This document shows positions 8,152-15,849 of a DNA stretch of 35,547 bases, piece after piece. The notes under the pieces are model-generated. The model saw nothing but the letters and a program-made list of their open reading frames with translations, ran no database searches and was not told where the DNA came from. Origin of the DNA: CAYLGY01 sp964383325 (GTDB lineage: Bacteria > Pseudomonadota > Alphaproteobacteria > Rhizobiales > Rhizobiaceae); assembly GCA_964383325.1 (NCBI GenBank), contig CAYLGY010000019.1, positions 1 to 35,547 on the forward strand, written 5' to 3'. The first letter of the stretch is position 1, and the number at the start of each line of letters is the position of its first letter. The position numbers and the translations under genes are program-made.

Positions 8152-9933
8152 TTGTGTGGAATTTGCGGAGAAATCACTTTCAACGGGACAGCTGCATCGG
8201 CAAGCAGGCTTGAGCGCATTTGCGACAACATGGCGGCCCGCGGCCCCGATGGCGCGGGCCTGATCGTACGGGGCAGGGTGGGTTTCGGACACCGGCGGCT
8301 CAAGGTCATCGATCCTTCCGAGGCTTCGGCGCAGCCCATGGAAGACAGGCGGAACGGACTTGCGCTGGTCTTCAATGGCTGCATTTACAATTATCGCCAG
8401 CTGCGCGGGGAGCTGGAATCTCTCGGCCATGACTTCGCGACCGCCGGCGATACCGAAGTCGTACTCAAGGCATGGGCTCAATGGGGCATTGAGGCGGTAG
8501 CGCGCCTGCAGGGCATGTTCGCCTTCGCCCTGCACGAAACCGGCAATGGCCGCGTGCATCTCGTGCGGGACCGCTTCGGCATCAAGCCACTCTATCTGGC
8601 AGAGGCCGAGGGCCGGTTGCTCTTCGCATCCACCCTTCCGGCATTGCTCGCAGGCGGTGCCGATCCCGGGGGGATTGATCGCGTTGCGCTGCATCACTAC
8701 ATGACATGGCACGCTGTCGTTCCCGCCCCGCGCACCATTCTGAACGGGATCCGCAAGCTGGCGCCTGCCACTATCCGGACGATCGAGCCGGATGGCACCC
8801 ATGTGGATCGTCGCTTCTGGCAGTTGCAGTACGGGATAAGGGAAGAGGATGGCGCGCTTTCGCATGAGGACTGGGCGGACCGCGTAGAGGAAGCCATTCG
8901 CGCTGCCGTCCGCCGTCGCATGGTCGCCGACGTGCCCACGGGCGTGCTGCTGTCTGGCGGACTGGACAGCTCCCTGATCGTCGCGTTGCTTGCCGAGGCC
9001 GGCCAGCAGCCGCTTTCCACCTTTTCCATCGGGTTCGAGGCCGCCAATGGCGAGAAGGGCGATGAATTCATCTATTCCGACATGATCGCTGCGCATTTTG
9101 GCACGGATCACCATCGCTACCTTGTTTCGCATGGCGAGTTGCTGGCAAACTTGCCGGCAGCGGTCCGGGCCATGTCGGAGCCAATGGTCTCCTACGACAA
9201 TATCGGCTTCTATCTCCTGGCGCGTGAAGTGTCCCGGAGCGTTCACGTAGCGCAATCGGGTCAGGGTGCCGATGAAGTCTTTGCTGGCTATCACTGGTAC
9301 CGCGCCCTCTCGGGATCGCAGGATCCGGTCGGTGATTATGCTGCTGCATTCTTCGATCGGACCCATGCGACGCTGAAGGAACAGCTCTCTGCCGACTTCA
9401 TGATCGGGCAGGATGAAAGCCGGGCGTTTGTGGAAACCCATTTTGGCCAGCCGGGAACGAACGACCCGGTGGACAAGGCGCTGCGTCTGGATACCACGGT
9501 GATGCTCGTCGATGACCCGGTAAAGCGGGTCGACAACATGACCATGGCGTGGGGACTCGAAGCCAGGGTGCCGTTTCTTGACCATGAACTCGTTGAGCTC
9601 GCGGCGCGCATTCCGGCTCGCTACAAGCTCGCGGATGGTGGGAAGGGCGTGCTGAAGACGGTAGGTCGGCGAATGCTACCCAACGCTGTCATTGATCGGC
9701 CGAAGGGCTATTTCCCGGTACCGGCGCTGAAATATATCGAGGGCCCGTTTCTGGAGCTGGTGATGGATGCCCTGTCAAGCAAGGCTGCGCGAGAACGCGG
9801 CCTGTTCAAGCAATCCTATCTTGACTTGCTGCTTGCCGATCCGACCGGACATCTGACGCCCCTGCGCGGCTCGCAATTATGGCAGGTGGCGCTGCTCGAA
9901 ATGTGGTTACAGGAACAGGGAATTGAGGGATGA
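8152..9933 (+). CDS. N-acetylglutaminylglutamine amidotransferase (asparagine-synthase-like)
   Basis: This glutamine-dependent amidotransferase is predicted to make the final amide in the osmolyte N-acetylglutaminylglutamine amide. The 593-residue protein has an N-terminal class II glutaminase domain with the catalytic Cys2 (MCGICGE), ARGPDG (about 29-34), VFNGCIYNY and TAGDTEVVL. The synthetase domain carries the ATP-pyrophosphatase loop SGGLDSS (268-274). The start is TTG at 8152. This is forced by the need for cysteine at position 2 and is supported by GGAG at 8141-8144. The overlap with the next two genes matches the known three-gene cluster, which separates it from plain asnB. Divergent from rplY. 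Confidence 0.92.
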   Translation: MCGICGEITFNGTAASASRLERICDNMAARGPDGAGLIVRGRVGFGHRRLKVIDPSEASAQPMEDRRNGLALVFNGCIYNYRQLRGELESLGHDFATAGDTEVVLKAWAQWGIEAVARLQGMFAFALHETGNGRVHLVRDRFGIKPLYLAEAEGRLLFASTLPALLAGGADPGGIDRVALHHYMTWHAVVPAPRTILNGIRKLAPATIRTIEPDGTHVDRRFWQLQYGIREEDGALSHEDWADRVEEAIRAAVRRRMVADVPTGVLLSGGLDSSLIVALLAEAGQQPLSTFSIGFEAANGEKGDEFIYSDMIAAHFGTDHHRYLVSHGELLANLPAAVRAMSEPMVSYDNIGFYLLAREVSRSVHVAQSGQGADEVFAGYHWYRALSGSQDPVGDYAAAFFDRTHATLKEQLSADFMIGQDESRAFVETHFGQPGTNDPVDKALRLDTTVMLVDDPVKRVDNMTMAWGLEARVPFLDHELVELAARIPARYKLADGGKGVLKTVGRRMLPNAVIDRPKGYFPVPALKYIEGPFLELVMDALSSKAARERGLFKQSYLDLLLADPTGHLTPLRGSQLWQVALLEMWLQEQGIEG

Positions 9934-11705
9934 CGGAACGCGCGCTGCGCCCCAAGAATGCCAATGAATACAGATTGCGGCGGCTTCGCCAGGATGGAAT
10001 GCAACATGGCTCGCCAGGCGAGGAAACCTTTCGCCCCAACGCATTGATCGATTGTGGATGGGGCAGGCTCATTTTCGCCCACACATTCGATTCCCCCGCC
10101 GCGATCGCTTCGGCACTTCGCGCGGAAGGACCTGATCGTCGCGATATTGCCTATTATGTTCGCGATCCGCATGTCGTGCTGGCCAATGCGCCGCAGGAGC
10201 TGTTTCTCGATCCTTCGCACAGCTATCGGTTGCAGCTTGCCACATACCGCCCGGCGCAGCGACGGCGATCGACCTTTTCCATCAGGCGGCTGACGACCTT
10301 CGAGGACGCGGAAGCCGTCAACGCAATCTACCTCGCACGGGGGATGGTTCCCGTACCGCCCGAATTCTTCTGGTCGCGTCGTGATGCGCGGACAATGACG
10401 GTGTATGTTGCGGAGGATTCCGAGACCGGCAGGATTCTGGGCTCGGCGATGGGACTCGACCACCATCTCTGCTTCGACGATCCTGAACGAGGCAGTTCCT
10501 TGTGGTGCCTCGCAGTGGCTCCGGATGCGCCGCATCCGGGAATCGGCGAATCGCTCGTCCGACGGCTTGCGGAGCATTTCAAGTGGCGCGGCGCGAGCTT
10601 TATGGACCTGTCGGTCATGCACGACAATGAACAGGCCATCGCCTTGTACGAAAAGCTCGGCTTTCGCCGGGTGCCGGTTTTTGCACTCAAGCGAAAGAAC
10701 CCGTTCAACGAGCCCCTGTTCATGGGCTCGGGCCCAGAAGCAGATCTGAACCCCTATGCGCGCATCATTGTCGACGAGGCGCGCCGCCGCGGCATCCAGG
10801 TGGAGCTCATTGACGCGGAAGGCGGCTTCTTCCGGCTTGTCCATGGAGGACGTTCCGTTCGTTGCCGGGAATCGCTCAGTGATCTCACCTCCGCGGTTTC
10901 GCTCGCCTTGTGCGATGACAAGCGGGTTACCCGAAGGGTTGTTCAGGATGCGGGAGTGCGCGTGCCTGAACGATTGCTGTCGCTCGATGATGATTCCATC
11001 CGGGCCTTCCTGCGTGAGCATGGTGCCGTCGTGGTCAAGCCATCTCGCGGGGAACAAGGCGCTGGGGTCAGCGCTGGCCTGACGTCGCTGGAAGAAGTTC
11101 GTGTCGCCATGCAGGTTGCACGAAGGATTTGTCCCGATGTGCTCGTGGAGGCGTTTTTCGAGGGGGAAGACCTGCGTCTCGTCGTGATCGACTACGAAGT
11201 TGTCGCGGCGGCGGTGCGACGACCAGCGGAAGTCGTGGGTGACGGACGGGCAACCATCCGCGAATTGATCGAGGCTCAAAGCCGTCGGCGGAGCGCCGCC
11301 ACCGGGGGCGAAAGCCTGATCCCGATCGATGAGGAAACTGAGCGGTGTGTGGCCGCGGCAGGGTTCGGACTCGATTCGGTGCCGGCGCAAGGTGTGACAT
11401 TCCCGGTGCGCAAGGCAGCAAATCTGCACACGGGCGGAACGATTCACGATGTTACGGCAGACTTGCATCCTGATCTGCGGGAAGCAGCGATCCGGGCGGC
11501 GCGATCCCTCGAGATTCCGGTTACAGGCATCGATTTCATGGTCAGAAATCCGTCAGAGCCCGACTACGTGTTTATCGAGGCCAATGAACGTCCTGGCCTT
11601 GCAAATCATCAGCCGCAGCCCACGGCCGAGCGGTTTGTGGACCTACTGTTTCCGGCAACGGTGCTGGCGCCGGCAGGCGAACAGATGCATGGGAATGGCG
11701 GATGA
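9930..11705 (+). CDS. ngg: N-acetylglutaminylglutamine synthetase (GNAT + ATP-grasp fusion)
   Basis: A 591-residue two-domain enzyme for N-acetylglutaminylglutamine. Residues about 110-265 form a GNAT acetyltransferase (FSIRRLTTFEDAEAVNAIYL, SSLWCLAVAPDAPHPGIGES, YEKLGFRRVP). Residues about 300-585 form an ATP-grasp ligase (LCDDKRVTRRVVQDAGVRVP, VVVKPSRGEQGAGVSAGL, and the metal-binding end FIEANERPGLANHQPQP). The ATP-grasp half resembles that of cyanophycin synthetase and glutathione ligases. Joining both activities in one chain is the hallmark of this osmolyte enzyme. It overlaps the genes on both sides by 4 nt (ATGA). Confidence 0.92.
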   Translation: MTERALRPKNANEYRLRRLRQDGMQHGSPGEETFRPNALIDCGWGRLIFAHTFDSPAAIASALRAEGPDRRDIAYYVRDPHVVLANAPQELFLDPSHSYRLQLATYRPAQRRRSTFSIRRLTTFEDAEAVNAIYLARGMVPVPPEFFWSRRDARTMTVYVAEDSETGRILGSAMGLDHHLCFDDPERGSSLWCLAVAPDAPHPGIGESLVRRLAEHFKWRGASFMDLSVMHDNEQAIALYEKLGFRRVPVFALKRKNPFNEPLFMGSGPEADLNPYARIIVDEARRRGIQVELIDAEGGFFRLVHGGRSVRCRESLSDLTSAVSLALCDDKRVTRRVVQDAGVRVPERLLSLDDDSIRAFLREHGAVVVKPSRGEQGAGVSAGLTSLEEVRVAMQVARRICPDVLVEAFFEGEDLRLVVIDYEVVAAAVRRPAEVVGDGRATIRELIEAQSRRRSAATGGESLIPIDEETERCVAAAGFGLDSVPAQGVTFPVRKAANLHTGGTIHDVTADLHPDLREAAIRAARSLEIPVTGIDFMVRNPSEPDYVFIEANERPGLANHQPQPTAERFVDLLFPATVLAPAGEQMHGNGG

Positions 11706-12868
11706 CGGATCGTCAGCACGCGGAAGAGATCAGCACGCACTTGCGTGCGTTGCTCGAAATTCCAAGTCCGACTGGATATACAGACTCGATTGTCCGCCAT
11801 GTCTGCGCCGTGCTTGAAGGGCTGGAAGTTCCGTTCGAATTGACACGCCGTGGCGCCATTCGCGCTGTGCTGCGCGGCCGCGAGCGAAATTCGGCGCGCG
11901 CCATCGTCAGCCATGTCGACACGATCGGTGCGCAGGTCCGGGCGTTGAATACCAATGGCAGGGCGGCCCTTGTTCCGGTCGGAACCTGGTCGGCTCGCTT
12001 CGCTGAAGGCGCTCGGGCGACGGTTTTCACGGAGAAGGGAACCTATCGAGGTACAATCCTGCCGCTGAAGGCATCGGGGCACGCGTTCGGGGATGATATC
12101 GACCTGCAGCCGATCGGCTGGGATCATGTGGAATTGAGAATTGATGCACCGGCGACCAATCTGGAGGAGCTGAAGCAGCTTGGCGTAGAAGTCGGCGACA
12201 TGGTGGCTATCGATCCACAGCCTGAATTCCTGGAAAATGGCTTCATCATATCGCGCCATCTCGACAACAAGGCGGGTGTTGCCGTCATGCTGTCTGCGTT
12301 GCGGGCGCTTGTCGAGGGTCCTCTGCCGCCGGTGGATATTTACTGGCTATTTACCATCTCCGAGGAAGTAGGGCATGGCGCCTCATCAATTCTTCTGCCT
12401 GAAATTGCCTCCCTCGTCGCGGTCGACAACGGAACTGCCGCCACCGGTCAGAATTCGTCCGAATTCGGCGTAACGGTTTGCATGGCGGATGTCACAGGGC
12501 CGTTTGATTTTCATCTGACGCGCAAGCTGGTGGAGCTCTGCAAGGAGCATGAGCTGCAATATCAGAAGGATCTGTTTCGACATTATCGCTCCGACAGCGC
12601 CTCGGCGGTAGAAGCGGGCGCCGATGTACGAACGGCGCTAGTAACCTTCGGCGTCGATGCAAGTCATGGATATGAGCGTATTCATATCCATGCATTGCGT
12701 TCGCTGGCCGAATTGCTCCGCATCTACGCGTTGAGCGAGGTCAAGATTCCCCGCGACAAAAGCATCACCGCCGGGCTGAGAGGTTTTACCCGCCAGCCTT
12801 CTCGCCCCGCCAGACAAGAATTGTCGCCCGGTACTGATCTCCATGAACGACCCGTGGAGGAGAACTAG
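11702..12868 (+). CDS. M42-family hydrolase of the NAGGN osmolyte cluster
   Basis: A 388-residue M42-type metallo-aminopeptidase relative that travels with the two NAGGN biosynthesis genes. Metal-binding and catalytic motifs are visible: SHVDTIGAQV, RHLDNKAGVAVML, ISEEVGHGAS with the catalytic glutamate, VAVDNGT, and a late histidine in DASHGYERIHI. Its exact substrate is unclear; breakdown of the osmolyte dipeptide is a plausible inference from context. The C-terminus has a short Arg/Pro-rich tail. It overlaps the preceding gene by 4 nt and closes the operon. Confidence 0.88.
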   Translation: MTDRQHAEEISTHLRALLEIPSPTGYTDSIVRHVCAVLEGLEVPFELTRRGAIRAVLRGRERNSARAIVSHVDTIGAQVRALNTNGRAALVPVGTWSARFAEGARATVFTEKGTYRGTILPLKASGHAFGDDIDLQPIGWDHVELRIDAPATNLEELKQLGVEVGDMVAIDPQPEFLENGFIISRHLDNKAGVAVMLSALRALVEGPLPPVDIYWLFTISEEVGHGASSILLPEIASLVAVDNGTAATGQNSSEFGVTVCMADVTGPFDFHLTRKLVELCKEHELQYQKDLFRHYRSDSASAVEAGADVRTALVTFGVDASHGYERIHIHALRSLAELLRIYALSEVKIPRDKSITAGLRGFTRQPSRPARQELSPGTDLHERPVEEN

Positions 12869-13006
12869 TCCTGCTGTTTACCAGGGTCGATCAATTCCGA
12901 ACAGGATAGCCAATTGGCCATCGGGAGCGGTAGGGGTGGCCATGCGCCCGAACTGGTACTACATTATTCTTCAACGCAGATCATAAACAAGAAAAGGGAG
13001 GAATTC

Positions 13007-14308
13007 ATGCCCCAGCTGCTTCACCCGCATTCAGCGGAGGAACACGAAATCGAAAAGGGGACCAGCGAGATTGCGGTTCGCCCGGACCGGCGCAAGTTCC
13101 TTCATGGTACCGCGCTTGCGGCGATTGGCGCGACGTTCGGCATGGCTGTTCCGTTCGGACGCAACTTCCCGGCCGGGGTCATTCCCGCGGCATTTGCACA
13201 GGATACCGGGATAGAGTTCATGTCCGAGAAGGACGGCCTGGTCGTGCACAATGACCGACCGGTTAATGCCGAGACGCCGGCGCATCTGCTTGACGATGAA
13301 ATTACGCCCTATTCTCGCATGTTCGTGCGCAATAATGGCCTGGTTCCGCAGCACGCGATCGATCGGGACGCAGCTGGATGGACCTTGACGATCGATGGCG
13401 AAGTCGAGAACGAGCTAACGCTGACGATCGACGAGCTGAAGAACGAGTTCGAAGAGGTTACGTTGGCGCTGGTGGTCGAATGCGGCGGAAATGGCCGCGC
13501 CTTTTTCGAGCCCGGCACTTCGGGCAACCAGTGGACAGTTGGCGCCGTAGGTTGTCCGCAATGGACAGGGGTTCGATTGCGGGATGTGCTGGAGCGAGCC
13601 GGGGTGAAGTCGACGGCAGTCTATACTGGCCACTACGGAAACGACGTGGATATTTCCGGCGACCCTGAAAAGGTGGTGATTTCGAGGGGCGTCCCGATCG
13701 AGAAGGCGATGGAGCCGGAAGCCCTGATTGCCTGGGCGATGAATGGCGAAGAAATTCCGGCACTGCACGGCTATCCACTCCGGCTGCTCATTCCCGGTTA
13801 TCCCGGATCCGTGTCGCAGAAATACCTGAACCGGATCTGGGTGCGGGATCGGGAGCATGACGGCGCGAAGATGGGCGGCTATTCCTATCGAGTGCCGCGC
13901 ACGCCAGTAGCGCCCGGAACAGAAGTGCCGGAAGATCAGATGGAGGTACTGACAGTCATGCCGGTCAAGTCGCTGATCACAAGTCCGGAAACCGGTGTGC
14001 AGGTGTCGGCCGGTCAGGCAGTGGAAGTTCGCGGCCACGCATGGTCCGGTAAGGGCGATGTGCAGGCGATGCACGTCTCCCTCGATTTCGGCCAGACCTG
14101 GCACGAGGCAACGCTGGAAGCGCCTGCGAACAAGTTTGCCTGGCAACGGTGGCGGACGGAGGTTACGCCGCCGACCGAAGGCTATTACGAAGTCTGGGCG
14201 CGTGCGACCGATATGGAAGGCATATCGCAGCCGCCAGTCTCTCCGGGCTGGAATCCGCGTGGATATGCCAACAACATGATCCATCGGATCGCGCTCTTCG
14301 CCAGCTGA
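13007..14308 (+). CDS. Sulfite dehydrogenase, molybdenum subunit (SorA/SoxC-like)
   Basis: A 433-residue periplasmic molybdopterin enzyme of the sulfite oxidase family. It begins with a Tat signal (DRRKFLHGTALAAIG, twin arginines 28-29). The molybdenum-ligand cysteine C159 lies in VVECGGNGRAFF, followed by QWTVGAVGCPQWTGVRLRDV. Then come HGYPLRLLIPGYPGSVSQKY and a C-terminal dimerisation domain with GHAWSGKGDVQAMHVSLD. Start ATG 13007 is set by AGGGAGGA 6 nt upstream; the open frame reaches back to 12914. A small cytochrome c gene follows 12 nt later and is the likely electron acceptor. It could be SoxC, but no other sox genes are present, so a SorAB-type enzyme is favoured. Confidence 0.9.
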   Translation: MPQLLHPHSAEEHEIEKGTSEIAVRPDRRKFLHGTALAAIGATFGMAVPFGRNFPAGVIPAAFAQDTGIEFMSEKDGLVVHNDRPVNAETPAHLLDDEITPYSRMFVRNNGLVPQHAIDRDAAGWTLTIDGEVENELTLTIDELKNEFEEVTLALVVECGGNGRAFFEPGTSGNQWTVGAVGCPQWTGVRLRDVLERAGVKSTAVYTGHYGNDVDISGDPEKVVISRGVPIEKAMEPEALIAWAMNGEEIPALHGYPLRLLIPGYPGSVSQKYLNRIWVRDREHDGAKMGGYSYRVPRTPVAPGTEVPEDQMEVLTVMPVKSLITSPETGVQVSAGQAVEVRGHAWSGKGDVQAMHVSLDFGQTWHEATLEAPANKFAWQRWRTEVTPPTEGYYEVWARATDMEGISQPPVSPGWNPRGYANNMIHRIALFAS

Positions 14309-14320
14309 TCGGGAATTCCA

Positions 14321-14716
14321 GTGCGAATCAGATTCTTTCTCACCCTCCTTGCCACCGCCGGCCTATGCGTCGGCGGTGCAGCGCATGCCGAGGAAAACGG
14401 CGGGGCAGGGGTAATGCTTGCGCAGTCAACAGGGTATGATCCAATGCGCCGGCCTGCACCCAGGGCGGAGGAGGAGCAGCCGCCGCCGAATCCTGAACTC
14501 GGTGGACTTCCGGATGCACCGGGAGCGGAGGACACATTCTATTTGTGTTCATCATGTCATTCGATTGCACTTGTCAAGCAGCAGCGCTTGACGGATGCGC
14601 GGTGGGACTATCTCTGGACCTGGATGATTGAGGAACAGGGCATGCCGGAGATGGACGATGAAACGCGTGAAACGATCCTCGGCTACCTCAAGAAGTACTT
14701 CTCGGCCGAGAGGTGA
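14321..14716 (+). CDS. Small c-type cytochrome, partner of the sulfite dehydrogenase
   Basis: A 131-residue exported cytochrome c starting at GTG 14321, 12 nt after the molybdenum subunit gene. It has a signal peptide (RIRFFLTLLATAGLCVGGAAHA), a proline-rich linker (residues 42-70), and one heme site CSSCH (C76, C79, H80). A methionine in GMPEM (108-111) is a candidate sixth ligand. The gene pair organisation matches SorAB or SoxCD-like enzymes where sulfite electrons pass to a heme subunit; the short length fits SorB better than the long SoxD. Confidence 0.85.
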   Translation: MRIRFFLTLLATAGLCVGGAAHAEENGGAGVMLAQSTGYDPMRRPAPRAEEEQPPPNPELGGLPDAPGAEDTFYLCSSCHSIALVKQQRLTDARWDYLWTWMIEEQGMPEMDDETRETILGYLKKYFSAER

Positions 14717-14746
14717 TCTGGCGAAAAATAGCTGAGATTGAAAACT

Positions 14747-14776
14747 TCTTGCCTCAAATCGATTAATTTGGCAAGA
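14747..14776 (+). terminator. Weak hairpin after the sulfite dehydrogenase operon
   Basis: TCTTGCC (14747-14753) pairs with GGCAAGA (14770-14776) across an AT-rich loop, and TTTGGTTGTT follows. It lies 30 nt after the cytochrome stop. It is a plausible but not strong terminator. Confidence 0.35.
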
Positions 14777-14984
14777 TTTGGTTGTTCGGGCATTTGCCGG
14801 CCCGGAGACTGGAATAGCATGCCCGGGCGGAAGTCGCCAGAAACGCCCGGTGCGAAAGGGAGGATAGCATTCCTCGGCAAGGACCTGATATGCCCGCCCT
14901 ACTGTTTCTTCTCCCCCAGTAAAGGACCGAGACCGCCGCACTGCGCGCAGTGCAGAAATCTATTGGGAGACCAAGGAGCATCCC

Positions 14985-15200
14985 ATGGGCCAACAACAAG
15001 GCACCGTAAAATTCTTCAATCACTCAAAGGGCTTCGGCTTCATTACGCCTGATGTGGGCGGCAATGATGTGTTCGTGCACATCTCTGCAGTCCAGGCGTC
15101 TGGATTGCCTGGACTTGAAGACGGTCAGAAAGTGAGTTTCGACACTGAGCCTGACAAGCGCGGAAAGGGACCAAAAGCAGTAAATCTATCAATAGGATAA
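14985..15200 (+). CDS. Cold-shock domain protein (CspA family)
   Basis: A 71-residue single-domain nucleic-acid chaperone. RNP1 (KGFGFI) and RNP2 (DVFVHIS) are both present, with the usual GTVKFFNHSKG start. An AAGGAG site lies 8 nt before ATG 14985. The roughly 270-nt stretch between the cytochrome gene and this start has no gene and would contain its promoter and a leader, as is common for csp genes. I cannot tell whether this copy is cold-inducible. Confidence 0.95.
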   Translation: MGQQQGTVKFFNHSKGFGFITPDVGGNDVFVHISAVQASGLPGLEDGQKVSFDTEPDKRGKGPKAVNLSIG

Positions 15201-15849
15201 TTTGTATTGGGTGAGGTCTCTTCCGAAATTGCGAAGCCGTTCGGAATTCTGATTTTCAGGATCGCAAGGGGCACTCACCCTCAAATCGCGCAGGTTCCGG
15301 ATAGACTCGCATGTCCGGGGATCATGGCCCTTCCTGATGGCCTGACCTCACTTGTGACCTTGCGATCCGGAATGATGAAACCAGATTGGAAATGCCGGGT
15401 GAGAGCCGTTCGCCCGGCATTTCCTTATATGAGCGAACGCCAACGCTTTCATCCATTGGCCATTCCCAACAAAAAATTGGTTATTGTCACGAAAGGCACA
15501 CCGCGGTCAGCGGACTGTTTGCTACCTGATCAGCGTGTGGCAGCTCTGGGGCAATTCGGGAAAAAGTATTCGTACTTGTCCGGACAGAAATTTCGAAGGA
15601 AGAAAGAAGCATTTCCAGGATTATTCAGGTGCTGACTATTCGGAAATTGCGAACGATTCAGTAGATCGCGCATTTTGCTTTATTTTTCCCGAAACGCTCT
15701 GGCGCCCGCCAGCGGATATTCAGGTCGCCCAACCCAAGACTTGCATTCCGCGCGGGTATCTTGTCGCCGCGACGGAAGCAGCACATCCTGCTGCAAAAGA
15801 AAACAGTAGAGAGCTTTCCCAGGGATAGCCTTAAACATCGGAGCCAGAC
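15201..15849. other. Gene-poor stretch at the start of the AT-rich region
   Basis: About 650 nt between the cold-shock gene and the large unknown gene. An open frame at 15,207-15,635 and others up to 15,828 have no recognisable domain, odd composition and weak starts, so I do not call them genes. The stretch contains the hairpin at 15,388-15,424 and a 10-bp palindrome TGTCCGGACA near 15,579. Base composition becomes AT-richer to the right. Confidence 0.5.
15388..15424. terminator. Perfect 12-bp hairpin downstream of the cold-shock gene
   Basis: GGAAATGCCGGG (15,388-15,399) and CCCGGCATTTCC (15,413-15,424) are exact inverted repeats around a 13-nt loop. The GC core, flanking AAA/TTT and a following TTATAT resemble an intrinsic terminator. 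It lies about 190 nt past the csp stop. Confidence 0.5.

Noticed and set aside
8152..9933. Ordinary asparagine synthetase AsnB
   Set aside because: The 4-nt-overlapping GNAT/ATP-grasp and M42 genes identify the NAGGN amidotransferase instead.
15207..15635. 142-residue plus frame after the cold-shock gene
   Set aside because: No domain, no ribosome site, crosses the perfect hairpin at 15,388-15,424; protein text is not convincing.
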